Assembly (NCBI GenBank): GCA_043766985.1
Contig: JAYUHM010000258.1
Coordinates: 1-8,012, forward strand
DNA from: JAAFIP01 sp043766985
GTDB taxonomy: Bacteria; Pseudomonadota; Gammaproteobacteria; Burkholderiales; Burkholderiaceae_C
DNA: 8,012 bases
Reading direction: 5' to 3'
The position numbers and the translations under genes are program-made. The notes beneath the pieces are model-generated. The model was given only the letters and a program-made list of their open reading frames with translations, was not told where the DNA came from and searched no databases. Shown here piece after piece: positions 1 to 7,106 of the stretch. Each line of letters starts with the position of its first letter. The stretch's first letter is position 1.

Positions 1-94
1 CTTCACCCATTTGGTGACCCTCGCAAATCCGTTGAAATTGGCTTGTAGTCTAGCTTGCAGACGGTTTATGGCCTTTCAACTGCCGGAAATAGGA

Positions 95-316
95 TTAATG
101 CAAGTTTTCTAGCTTGGCGTCGCCAAACAGCTCATCGGGTGGTGGCACTGCACTGGGAACGCGGAACGACTCGCTGGCCCACGCGCCCAGGTCATGGTCT
201 TTGCAGCGCTCGCAGCAAAAGGGGCGCCACTTGTTGCTGGGCGCAAAGACGCTGTCCCCTTTGCAACTGGGGCACGCTACGATGGGTGGCGTTGGTTTGG
301 CCGAGGGCGTGCGCAT
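95..316 (-). CDS. yacG: YacG, zinc-binding DNA gyrase inhibitor
   Basis: Small zinc protein of the YacG family; the E. coli member binds GyrB and inhibits DNA gyrase. With the chosen ATG the protein is 73 residues, close to the 65 of E. coli. The family zinc site is complete: a CPSC pair, 15 residues, then C-x3-C within RPFCCERC. The family hallmark DLGAWASESFRVP follows, and the tail is acidic and proline-containing as usual. An in-frame GTG at 340 would add eight residues and overlap the end of zapD by 10 nt. Neither start has a good ribosome-binding site. ATG316 is preferred because it gives a normal YacG N-terminus and leaves a 14-nt gap after the zapD stop at 331. It is the last gene of the pilB-pilC-pilD-coaE-zapD-yacG run. 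The coaE-yacG neighbourhood next to pilD is common in Proteobacteria, which supports the call. The identity is firm and the start is less so. Confidence 0.92.
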   Translation of the reverse strand: MRTPSAKPTPPIVACPSCKGDSVFAPSNKWRPFCCERCKDHDLGAWASESFRVPSAVPPPDELFGDAKLENLH

Positions 317-330
317 GTTGGCTGGCCCGT

Positions 331-1089
331 TTAAGCGCACAAGGTGAGCTCAAAGCTGGCGTCTTCATTGCTGGTCAGCGGCAGTTTGTCGATACCCGCT
401 TCGCGCAGCAAGCGTACCGACACCATCAAGCGGTTGCCGCTAATTTCTGGAATGAGGCCCTGGGCGGGGTCAATACGCAGACGCAGCAGCTGAAAACTAC
501 GGCCTTGCGGCAAGGTCTGCTGGTATTGCCCGCTGGTGGCCATAACCTTTTGGGCCGAGCCTGAGTCGCGCAGCAGCTTGAGCAGCAAACTCACACTTTG
601 CGCCAACGGCCACAGGGTGCTGGCCCAGCGGGTTAAATCGGCCCGGCGTTGCTCGGGGCTAAGGTGCTGCCAATGGAAATAGGCAGGCAGGTCAAACTCG
701 CAGGTTCCAGCGGGGATGCCAATGCGGCTGCGCACGCTGACCACCCACTCGTTGTCGTTTAGCGCCGTGCCTACTTTGCCCGACTGGCCGTTTAGGCCCG
801 CGAATGCGTGCTCAAGCTGCCCAATCACGTCGTCCAGTGCTGCCTCGGCAATGGCGGGGTTGCCACGGTAGCTATTGAACTGCTGTTTGTGCTTTTCCAG
901 GTCTTTGAGGATTTCTGACTTGAGATCCGAGCGAGCGCCTACTTCGATGATTTCAAAGATGGTGACGAACGCAAAATGGTGGTCAAGCGCCGACTCGCGC
1001 GCCAGCAAGATGCCCAAGCGCTCAAACAGATGCTCAAGCCGCAGATAAGTGCGCGCGCGTTCGTTAAAAGGGTATTCGTAAACAATCAC
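331..1089 (-). CDS. zapD: Cell division protein ZapD (YacF)
   Basis: ZapD is a cytoplasmic protein that binds the FtsZ C-terminus, bundles FtsZ filaments and stabilises the division ring. The 252-residue product matches the usual family length of about 250. It opens with the typical YEYPFNERARTYLRLE segment (residues 4-19), followed by a mostly helical N-terminal half. The C-terminal half is more strand-like and includes the conserved-looking QLLRLR and EISGNRLMVSVR stretches. No signal peptide or membrane segment is visible. Translation starts at GTG; a GGAAG ribosome-binding site (plus-strand 1098-1102) lies 8 nt upstream. Family members normally begin at this point (MIxYEYPFNER), so the GTG start is credible. 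The gene begins 14 nt after the coaE stop and probably shares its transcript. Nothing looks broken. Confidence 0.95.
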   Translation of the reverse strand: MIVYEYPFNERARTYLRLEHLFERLGILLARESALDHHFAFVTIFEIIEVGARSDLKSEILKDLEKHKQQFNSYRGNPAIAEAALDDVIGQLEHAFAGLNGQSGKVGTALNDNEWVVSVRSRIGIPAGTCEFDLPAYFHWQHLSPEQRRADLTRWASTLWPLAQSVSLLLKLLRDSGSAQKVMATSGQYQQTLPQGRSFQLLRLRIDPAQGLIPEISGNRLMVSVRLLREAGIDKLPLTSNEDASFELTLCA

Positions 1090-1103
1090 GTTGGGTACTT
1101 CCG

Positions 1104-1727
1104 TCAGGCGCCATCATAGCCCGAAGACAAGCCGATTTGGCGTATGCACTCTTGCACTTGCTGCTCAAGGGCCTGAATATCCAAACCCTGGTTGAAGATC
1201 ACCATGTCGGCCGCTGCCAAACGCAGCGTTCGGTCCGCCTGGGCTGCAATGGCCTGCTGCACTTGAGCGCGAGGCCAGCCACTGCGCTGCATGACGCGCT
1301 GAATTTGTGTTTCGGGGTCACAGTCCACCACCAAGACCAAGTCGAGTTGGGGTCGCCAGCGCGTGGATTCGACCAGCAAAGGGATGTCAAAAACTATCAG
1401 CTGGCTGCCAGAGGCAACAGCCATTTGCTCCAATCGCTTGATTTCTTGGCCCACCAGAGGATGAATAATCGCTTCTAGTTGCAATTTGGCGGCTGGCGTG
1501 CTGAAAATGTGCTGCCGCATCGCCTCGCGATCCAAGCCGCCATCAGCTGCCATAAACCAGGCGCCAAATACGTCCGCGATGGCCGGCATGGCAACGCCAC
1601 CCGCAGCAGTGGTTTGGCGCGACACCGCATCAGCGTCAATCACATCGGCGCCTGAGCGCGCAAGCATGACCGCCACGGTGCTTTTCCCGCTGCCTATTCC
1701 GCCAGTTAAGCCCAATCGTAGGGTCAT
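1104..1727 (-). CDS. coaE: Dephospho-CoA kinase
   Basis: CoaE phosphorylates the 3'-hydroxyl of the ribose of dephospho-CoA using ATP, the last step of coenzyme A synthesis, in the cytosol. The 207-residue protein has the P-loop GLTGGIGSGKST at residues 6-17. Other family marks are DADAVSR (31-37, substrate side), IHPLV (88-92), FDIPLL (113-118) and the C-terminal DRTLRLAAADMVIFNQG region (165-181). Length is normal for the family (about 200). The ATG start places the P-loop at the N-terminus as expected, although no strong ribosome-binding site precedes it. The gene follows pilD after 63 nt with no clear terminator. A pilD-coaE pairing is widespread in Beta- and Gammaproteobacteria and probably reflects shared transcription rather than shared function. 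Confidence 0.97.
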   Translation of the reverse strand: MTLRLGLTGGIGSGKSTVAVMLARSGADVIDADAVSRQTTAAGGVAMPAIADVFGAWFMAADGGLDREAMRQHIFSTPAAKLQLEAIIHPLVGQEIKRLEQMAVASGSQLIVFDIPLLVESTRWRPQLDLVLVVDCDPETQIQRVMQRSGWPRAQVQQAIAAQADRTLRLAAADMVIFNQGLDIQALEQQVQECIRQIGLSSGYDGA

Positions 1728-1790
1728 GGCCGCAACTTTAACCGCGCTTGCAGCAAGGCAACGACGGCCGGCAGTACTTTATGCACACTA

Positions 1791-2702
1791 TTACAAACCG
1801 ACTACGCGCAAAATGGCCTGCGGTCCAAACAACAGTGCCGTGAGGCCTGCGCCCGCCAAGAAGGGGCCAAACGGAATGTAGCCGCCTTCACGTAAACCAC
1901 TGGAGAACTTCATGGCGATGCCGACGATAGCGCCGATCACCGAGGACATCAAAATAATGGGCACCAAGGCTTGCCAACCAAACCAAGCGCCTAAAGCGGC
2001 AAACAGCTTAAAGTCACCGTAACCCATACCTTCCTTGCCGGTGTCAGCGCGATGTATCCACCATTCGATTTGCCAGAATTGGCAATCCTTGGATGACTCA
2101 CCGGTGACCAGTTTAAACGCCCAGTACACAAGCCAAAGCGACATATATCCTGCGACGGCTCCCCACAACGCATCAGATAGGTTAATTACCAAAGGATTCC
2201 AGCGCAGCGCAGCCACTATCAAGCCAAGCCACAATAAGGGTAAGGTCATGTCGTCGGGCAACAAAGTCGTGTCCCAGTCGATGCTGGCCAAAGCCACTAT
2301 CACAGCGCAAAAAATGCACCATGCGGCCGTGTTGGCGCTCCAGCCCCATCGCACGGCACAAAACAAAAACAAAGCGCCTGTTACCAGCTCCACCGCAGGG
2401 TAACGCAGGCCAATACCAGCGCCACATGCGGAGCATTTTCCGCGCAGGGCCAAATAGCTTACAACGGGAATGTTCTCGTACCAACGAATCACATGGCCGC
2501 ATTTGGGGCAGCGTGAACGGGGTACAAGAAGGTTGAGTTTTTCTTGCGCGGGCGGCGCTTGGTCAGTGAGTTCAGCGCACTCAGCAGCCCATTGGGCTTG
2601 CAGCATTTTGGGCAACCGATGTATGACCACGTTCAAAAAACTGCCTACCAACAAGCCCAGGACACCGATCAGTGCGGCGTCTGCCCATACCGAACCCAGC
2701 AT
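1791..2702 (-). CDS. pilD: Prepilin peptidase / N-methyltransferase PilD
   Basis: PilD is the inner-membrane aspartic protease that cleaves the leader of type IV prepilins and methylates the new N-terminus. The 303-residue product shows GSFLNVVIHRLP (20-31) and the cytoplasmic zinc-type cysteines C65, C68, C90 and C93 in the N-terminal methylase domain. It then has several hydrophobic helices, the first catalytic aspartate region IDWDTTLLPDD (141-151), the second catalytic motif GYGD (227-230) and GPFLAGAG near the end. A TTG at 2705 is in frame, but ATG at 2702 is a better start because it overlaps the pilC stop as TGATG, a usual translational-coupling arrangement. The oddity is a 21-residue insertion (202-222, containing QFWQIEWWIH) between the FKLVTG and KEGMGYGD segments that are normally joined. 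The catalytic residues are intact, so the enzyme should be active. Confidence 0.96.
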   Translation of the reverse strand: MLGSVWADAALIGVLGLLVGSFLNVVIHRLPKMLQAQWAAECAELTDQAPPAQEKLNLLVPRSRCPKCGHVIRWYENIPVVSYLALRGKCSACGAGIGLRYPAVELVTGALFLFCAVRWGWSANTAAWCIFCAVIVALASIDWDTTLLPDDMTLPLLWLGLIVAALRWNPLVINLSDALWGAVAGYMSLWLVYWAFKLVTGESSKDCQFWQIEWWIHRADTGKEGMGYGDFKLFAALGAWFGWQALVPIILMSSVIGAIVGIAMKFSSGLREGGYIPFGPFLAGAGLTALLFGPQAILRVVGL

Positions 2703-3916
2703 CAAACCACCTGTCCGAGCTTGAAGATGGGCAGGTACATAGCCACCACAATGCCGCCGATGATGGTGCCCAGGAATACGATGATGATGGGCTCCATCAG
2801 GCTGGACAAACCTGCCACCATGTCGTCTACTTCTGCCTCATAAAAGTCAGCCGCCTTACCGAGCATGTGGTCAATCGAACCTGACTCTTCGCCGATAGCG
2901 GTCATCTGTATCACCATCGACGGAAACAGGTTGACGTTGGTCATGGCTGAGGTAAGCGATGTACCGGTTGACACCTCCTGCTGAATTTTTACCGTGGCAT
3001 CTGCGTACTTGGAGTTACCGGAGGCGCCGCCCACGGAGTCCAGCGCTTCGACCAGGGGAACGCCCGCGGCGAACATGGTTGCCAAGGTACGCGTCCAGCG
3101 GGCAATACAGGATTTCTCAATCAAAGCGCCAAATACGGGCACTTTGAGCAATGCGCGGTCCATGAACTTTTGCATCTTTTCGTTGCGCTTCCAAGCTTGC
3201 ATGAAAAAGTAGCCACCAAAACCCATGCCCCCGAAAATCAGCCACCACCATTTGACGAAAAACTCGCTCATGTTAATCACAAACTGTGTCGGCGCGGGCA
3301 AGTCGGCACCGAAGGAGCTGAACACCTGCTTGAACGCCGGGATCACGAAAATCATGATCACCACCACCACCACAAACGCCACAACAACAACAGAAGCTGG
3401 GTACATCAGCGCAGATTTGATTTTGGACTTGATGGCCTCGGTTTTCTCCATGTAGACCGCTAAACGGTCTAGCAGCGCTTCCAAAATACCGGCGGCCTCG
3501 CCGGCCTCGACCAAGTTACAGTACAAGTTGTCAAAGTACTTGGGATGCTTGCGAAATGCTGAGGACAGCGAGGTGCCCGTTTCTACGTCGAGCCGAACCT
3601 CATTGAGCAGTTTGGATACGCTAGGGTTGGCATTGCCGCGGCCGACAATATCAAACGACTGCAGTAGCGGTACGCCCGCTTTCATCATGGTGGCCAACTG
3701 GCGCGTGAATATGGAAATATCCTTAGGCTTGATGGATTTGCCTGACTGCGTGCGGCGCTTTTTGATCTTGGTGGCCAACACGCCCTGACGGCGCAGTGCA
3801 GCCTGCACTTGGTTTTCGCCGACTGCGCGCTGTTCACCACGCACTACCTTGCCGTTGCGGTCTTTGCCTTCCCACTCAAAGACAAAGTCTTTTACGTCCG
3901 CTTTTTTAGTTGCCAT
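2702..3916 (-). CDS. pilC: Type IV pilus inner-membrane platform protein PilC
   Basis: PilC is the GspF/T2SSF-family inner-membrane platform on which the PilB and PilT motors act to add or remove pilin subunits. The 404-residue protein has an N-terminal cytoplasmic segment and two homologous T2SSF domains. Each opens with a near-identical motif: FTRQLATMMKAGVPL at 70-84 and WTRTLATMFAAGVPL at 274-288. Hydrophobic membrane segments fall at about 174-195 (very valine-rich), 223-240 and 376-396. The family ending MYLPIFKLGQVV is present. The ATG start has a GGGA ribosome-binding site 5 nt upstream (plus-strand 3922-3925). The gene lies 57 nt after pilB and its stop overlaps the pilD start by one base, so the three pilus genes are probably co-expressed. 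Length and domains are normal. Confidence 0.97.
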   Translation of the reverse strand: MATKKADVKDFVFEWEGKDRNGKVVRGEQRAVGENQVQAALRRQGVLATKIKKRRTQSGKSIKPKDISIFTRQLATMMKAGVPLLQSFDIVGRGNANPSVSKLLNEVRLDVETGTSLSSAFRKHPKYFDNLYCNLVEAGEAAGILEALLDRLAVYMEKTEAIKSKIKSALMYPASVVVVAFVVVVVIMIFVIPAFKQVFSSFGADLPAPTQFVINMSEFFVKWWWLIFGGMGFGGYFFMQAWKRNEKMQKFMDRALLKVPVFGALIEKSCIARWTRTLATMFAAGVPLVEALDSVGGASGNSKYADATVKIQQEVSTGTSLTSAMTNVNLFPSMVIQMTAIGEESGSIDHMLGKAADFYEAEVDDMVAGLSSLMEPIIIVFLGTIIGGIVVAMYLPIFKLGQVV

Positions 3917-3973
3917 GCTGTTCCCGTAGTACGTTGCTATTCGTGGTTAAACGCATTTTTACCGTTCATCTGA

Positions 3974-5722
3974 TTACTGGTTTGTACAAGCCAATACTTC
4001 TTCCAGCGAAGTAACGCCCATTTTGACCTTGCTCAGGCCCGATTGGCGCAGGCTGCGAACACCCTCCTGCTCAGACAGCTTTGCAATTTCGAGCGCACTG
4101 GCATCGGCCAGGATAAGGCGCTGCATATCTTCGGAGATGGGCATCACCTGGTAGATACCAACCCGACCTTTGTAGCCGTTGTTGCACATGGAGCAGCCTA
4201 CCGGCTTGTAAGGTGTCCAGCTGCCGTCAACTTCTTCTTCTTTGAAGCCCGCAGTAATCAAGTTCTCGTAAGGAATGTCGACAGGCTTCTTGCAATTCGG
4301 GCACAGTTTGCGCGCCAAGCGCTGCGCCGTAATCAAAATGACGCTGGAGGCGATGTTAAACGGCGCAATACCCATATTGCGCATGCGCGTTAACGTGGTG
4401 GGGGCGTCGTTGGTGTGCAGGGTGCTCAGCACCATATGGCCCGTTTGAGCGGCTTTGATGGCAATGTCAGCTGTTTCCAAATCCCGAATCTCACCCACCA
4501 TGATGACGTCAGGATCTTGGCGCAAGAAAGATTTCAGGGCAACCGAGAAGGTTAAACCGGCTTTGTCGTTCACGTTCACCTGGTTGACGCCTGGCAAGTT
4601 AATCTCGCACGGATCTTCAGCCGTTGAAATATTGACCCCCGGTTTGTTCAACAGGTTCAGGCAGGTGTAAAGCGACACGGTTTTACCAGAGCCCGTGGGC
4701 CCTGTGACCAGCACCATGCCGTAGGGTCGCTCTACGGCGGCCAGCAAACGGTCTTTTTCTTCCTTTTCGTACCCCAGCGCATCGATGCCCAGCTTGGCGC
4801 TGGAGGGGTCCAAAATACGAATAACTATTTTCTCGCCGAACATGGTGGGCAAGGTACTGACCCGGAAATCAATCATCCGGTCGCGGCCCATCTTCATCTT
4901 CATGCGACCATCTTGTGGCACGCGCTTCTCGGAAATATCCATTTTGGATATCACCTTGATGCGGGACGCTAACTTTTCTTTGATAACAACCGGTGGTGCG
5001 GCAATCTCACGCAATTCGCCGTCGATTCGAAAACGCACGCGGTAGGTGTGCTCATAAGGCTCAAAGTGCAAATCAGATGCCCGCATATTGAACGCATCGA
5101 TCAGCATTTTTTGCAAAAACTTGACGACGGGGGCGTCTTCGACTTCCGTGCCCTCGGTCTCGGCCTCTTCGCCAGTAGACAACTCCATGGTGGACTCGTC
5201 AAACTCGAAGTCACCACTCATGATGCTGTCCATCGCCTCATTGGTAGTTACCGTGGTGGCATCTACCAGCTTGGACAGCTTGTCGTACTCGGCAATCACC
5301 CAATCCGTGCCCATTTGGGTAGAAAACTTGATTTTCTCAGCGCCCACTTGATCGGATGGATCAGCCGTGGCTACGATCAGGCGGTTGTTGCGTTTGCTCA
5401 GTACAACGACCCGCAAGCTCTGGCATAGCTTAGGGTCTAGCAGGCCTTTAGGCAGGCGCTGCGGGTCCACAGCGTCCAAGTCCAATAAGGGCGCGGCAAA
5501 CGCAACGGACATGGTGTGCGCCAAATCGCTGGCAGATACGGTGCCTGATCCGGTCAGTTCGGCAATAAAGCTGGTGCGGCTGGCTTGGGACTTTTTGTAG
5601 ATGTCCTCGGCAGCCTTTTGCCCCAGCTTGCCGGCCATGACCAATGCACGGCCGAGCCCGGGCAGTGCTATCAACGGGGTTTGCGTCGAGGTGGGGTTGG
5701 CGGGGGAATCTACGGCGGCCAT
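3974..5722 (-). CDS. pilB: Type IV pilus assembly ATPase PilB
   Basis: PilB is the cytoplasmic hexameric ATPase that drives pilus extension through PilC. The 582-residue product has an N-terminal PilB/GspE domain (about 25-150), an acidic linker (about 170-197) and the secretion-ATPase core. Visible core elements are Walker A GPTGSGKT (341-348), the Asp box AEDP (368-371), Walker B with DVIMVGEIRD (405-414), the His box GHMVLSTLHTNDA (428-440), and a zinc tetracysteine of C474, C477, C510 and C513. It ends with LTS-type wording, VTSLEEVLACTN. Length fits the family (about 570-580). The ATG start gives the N-terminus usual in Burkholderiales, but no Shine-Dalgarno sequence is evident in front of it, so initiation may be weak. 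It is the first pilus gene after the tRNA and is followed by pilC after 57 nt. The extension-type linker and domain order favour PilB over the retraction ATPase PilT. Confidence 0.97.
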   Translation of the reverse strand: MAAVDSPANPTSTQTPLIALPGLGRALVMAGKLGQKAAEDIYKKSQASRTSFIAELTGSGTVSASDLAHTMSVAFAAPLLDLDAVDPQRLPKGLLDPKLCQSLRVVVLSKRNNRLIVATADPSDQVGAEKIKFSTQMGTDWVIAEYDKLSKLVDATTVTTNEAMDSIMSGDFEFDESTMELSTGEEAETEGTEVEDAPVVKFLQKMLIDAFNMRASDLHFEPYEHTYRVRFRIDGELREIAAPPVVIKEKLASRIKVISKMDISEKRVPQDGRMKMKMGRDRMIDFRVSTLPTMFGEKIVIRILDPSSAKLGIDALGYEKEEKDRLLAAVERPYGMVLVTGPTGSGKTVSLYTCLNLLNKPGVNISTAEDPCEINLPGVNQVNVNDKAGLTFSVALKSFLRQDPDVIMVGEIRDLETADIAIKAAQTGHMVLSTLHTNDAPTTLTRMRNMGIAPFNIASSVILITAQRLARKLCPNCKKPVDIPYENLITAGFKEEEVDGSWTPYKPVGCSMCNNGYKGRVGIYQVMPISEDMQRLILADASALEIAKLSEQEGVRSLRQSGLSKVKMGVTSLEEVLACTNQ

Positions 5723-5778
5723 GCAATATGTGTCTGAGTGAAGCAGTGAGTAACGGGCTAAGGATACAGCAAGAGCGC

Positions 5779-5807
5779 ATCATCGCCGATAGAAGCACGC
5801 CTGTAAA
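5779..5807 (-). promoter_or_regulatory. Weak candidate sigma-70 promoter before pilB
   Basis: In the 111-nt gap between the tRNA and pilB, the minus strand reads TTTACA (5802-5807), a 17-nt spacer, then GATGAT (5779-5784). These match the consensus at 5/6 and 4/6 positions. The spacing is ideal but the -10 box is poor, so this may be chance. I see no sigma-54 site here. Without this promoter, pilB would depend on read-through from the tRNA and ispB. Confidence 0.25.
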
Positions 5808-5833
5808 CTGGTCGAGTCGGCCAAGTATGGCTT

Positions 5834-5910
5834 TGGTCGGGGTGAGAGGATTCGAACCTCCGGCCTCTACGTCCCGAACGTAGCGCTCTACCGGGCTAAG
5901 CTACACCCCG
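5834..5910 (-). tRNA. tRNA-Pro (anticodon CGG)
   Basis: The minus strand folds as a complete 77-nt tRNA cloverleaf. The acceptor stem pairs CGGGGTG with CACCCCG. The anticodon stem CTACG/CGTAG holds the loop TTCGGGA, so the anticodon is CGG (plus-strand 5874-5876), which reads the proline codon CCG. The T arm is GGAGG-TTCGAAT-CCTCT with one G-U pair, the discriminator is A, and the 3' CCA is encoded in the DNA. The D arm contains the expected AGCCCGGTAGAG-type loop. It lies 28 nt after ispB and 111 nt before pilB on the same strand. The short gap to ispB shows no terminator, so part of the supply may be processed from a longer transcript. Confidence 0.97.
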
Positions 5911-5938
5911 ACAGTGAGACCGCCACGGGCAAAATGGG

Positions 5939-6922
5939 TCAGACCCGGCGGCCCAATAGCTGTGCTGCCAATTCTAGCAAAGCGTGCTTAAATTGGTTGT
6001 TTGGCAACAACGCTAGGGCGTCAATCGCACGCTGGGCCTCCATGGCGGCCGCGTGGCGGGTGGCTTCCAGGCTACCGGTACTGCGCACAATGCGCATCAC
6101 TGCGTTTAGCTGGTCTATACCGCCCGTCTCAATGGCTTGTCTTACCAGCTGAGCATCAGGCGGTGCGGCGCGCTGCATGGCTATGATGAGAGGCAGCGTG
6201 GCTTTGCCTTCTCGCAGGTCATCCCCCAAGTTTTTGCCCATTTCTGCGGCATCACCGTCGTAGTCCAGTACATCATCAATGACTTGAAAAGCGGTGCCCA
6301 GGGCTTGACCGTACGTCGCGCAGGCGGTTTCGGTAGCGGCGTCGCCGTCGGCCAACACGGCCGCCAAACGCGCGCTGGCTTCGAATAGTTTGGCCGTTTT
6401 GGAGCGAATGACGCGCAAGTAGCCTGCTTCGTCGAGCGAGGCGTCATGCATGTTCATGAGCTGGAGCACTTCGCCCTCGGCAATCACATTGGTTGCCTGC
6501 GCCAGAATCTCCATTACACGCATCTGGCCGCTATCAACCATCATCTGGAAGGCGCGGGAGTATAGAAAATCACCCACCAGCACACTGGCTGGATTGCCAA
6601 AAACCTCGTTGGCCGTTGACCTGCCTCTGCGCAAGGTCGAATCGTCCACCACATCGTCGTGCAGCAGGGTGGCGGTGTGGATAAACTCCACTACCGCAGC
6701 CAAGTTAAAGCGTTGCGGCTGCGTATAGCCCAAGGCGCCGCACATCATGAGCAGCAGTGCGGGCCGCAGCCGCTTACCCCCAGCGGAAATTATGTAACGC
6801 GAGACTTGACCCACCAAGGGCACGCCCGAGTCAAGGCGTGTGGCGATCACTTTGTCGACCTCGGCCATGTCATTGGCGACGAGTTGCAAGGCGGCAGAGG
6901 TGGTAGTGGAGGTGGCTGACAA
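5939..6922 (-). CDS. ispB: Polyprenyl (octaprenyl) diphosphate synthase
   Basis: Trans-isoprenyl diphosphate synthase that extends farnesyl diphosphate with isopentenyl diphosphate to make the long side chain of ubiquinone. Both aspartate-rich substrate/magnesium motifs are present: HDDVVDD (88-94) and DDVLD (216-220). Further family marks are GGKRLRP (48-54), FLYSRAF (119-125) and GKNLGDDLREGKATLPL (229-245). The 327-residue length fits the long-chain family (about 320). The full reading frame starts at TTG (6920-6922), with an in-frame stop only three codons upstream; no good ribosome-binding site is seen. An ATG at 6868 would remove 18 poorly conserved residues and is a real alternative. 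Chain length (C40) cannot be read from sequence; octaprenyl is the usual product in Burkholderiales. The gene is divergent from rplU, an ispB/rplU/rpmA arrangement common in Proteobacteria. Confidence 0.95.
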   Translation of the reverse strand: MSATSTTTSAALQLVANDMAEVDKVIATRLDSGVPLVGQVSRYIISAGGKRLRPALLLMMCGALGYTQPQRFNLAAVVEFIHTATLLHDDVVDDSTLRRGRSTANEVFGNPASVLVGDFLYSRAFQMMVDSGQMRVMEILAQATNVIAEGEVLQLMNMHDASLDEAGYLRVIRSKTAKLFEASARLAAVLADGDAATETACATYGQALGTAFQVIDDVLDYDGDAAEMGKNLGDDLREGKATLPLIIAMQRAAPPDAQLVRQAIETGGIDQLNAVMRIVRSTGSLEATRHAAAMEAQRAIDALALLPNNQFKHALLELAAQLLGRRV

Positions 6923-6960
6923 GGTGATTTAGTCGTAAAGCAGTGCTGTATGCCCGCCTG

Positions 6961-6966
6961 ATTATA
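6961..6966 (-). promoter_or_regulatory. Candidate -10 box for ispB
   Basis: The minus strand carries a perfect TATAAT here, 38 nt before the proposed TTG start of ispB, which would give a 5' leader of roughly 30 nt. No recognisable -35 hexamer lies 16-18 nt further upstream, so the promoter is incomplete by consensus and may be weak or activator-dependent. Confidence 0.45.
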
Positions 6967-7015
6967 GGAAGGCTGGGTTGTCGTGCGGGGTGCAGCCGCC
7001 TGCCAGACCCTTGGC

Positions 7016-7044
7016 TTGTCAGTGAGTACTGACCATGCTATAAT
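7016..7044 (+). promoter_or_regulatory. Sigma-70 promoter for rplU-rpmA
   Basis: TTGTCA (7016-7021, 5/6 to TTGACA), an exact 17-nt spacer, then a perfect TATAAT (7039-7044). TG one base before the -10 box adds an extended -10 element. Transcription should start near 7051, leaving a leader of about 55 nt before the rplU ATG. This is the strongest promoter in the window, as expected for ribosomal protein genes. Confidence 0.85.
7018..7033. repeat. Perfect inverted repeat inside the rplU promoter
   Basis: GTCAGT-GAGT-ACTGAC is a perfect dyad with 6-bp arms and a 4-bp centre. It covers the last bases of the -35 box and most of the promoter spacer. The position would suit a repressor operator, but the dyad is short, no regulator is identified, and chance occurrence is possible. 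Confidence 0.4.
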
Positions 7045-7095
7045 TTAAGGCTCTGTGGAAATTCGTCCGCAGTCACTCAATTAGACAATTACTCT

Positions 7096-7101
7096 AAGAG
7101 G
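7096..7101 (+). promoter_or_regulatory. rplU: Ribosome-binding site of rplU
   Basis: AAGAGG lies 5 nt before ATG7107 and fixes that codon as the start, which also gives the standard L21 N-terminus MYAVVKTGGKQYKV. Confidence 0.85.
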
Positions 7102-7106
7102 TTCTT

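Noticed and set aside
55..564. 169-codon open frame on the plus strand across yacG and zapD
   Set aside because: It is antisense to two recognisable genes, has no family resemblance and no ribosome-binding site; it is a frame shadow.
2703..2705. TTG as the pilD start
   Set aside because: It is in frame but one codon upstream of an ATG that overlaps the pilC stop as TGATG, the more usual coupled start.
3358..3392. CCA/CAA-type triplet run resembling a simple repeat
   Set aside because: It encodes the valine-rich first membrane helix of PilC (about residues 176-186) through repeated GTG/GTT codons; length change would only add or remove valines, and no independent role is suggested.
3938..3966. 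Short inverted match AACG/CGTT between pilB and pilC as a possible terminator
   Set aside because: The arms are only 4 bp with a 9-nt loop and no adjacent T-run on the coding strand, so it is too weak to call.
5048..5428. 126-codon plus-strand open frame inside pilB
   Set aside because: It lies wholly antisense to the conserved PilB coding sequence and shows no recognisable domain.
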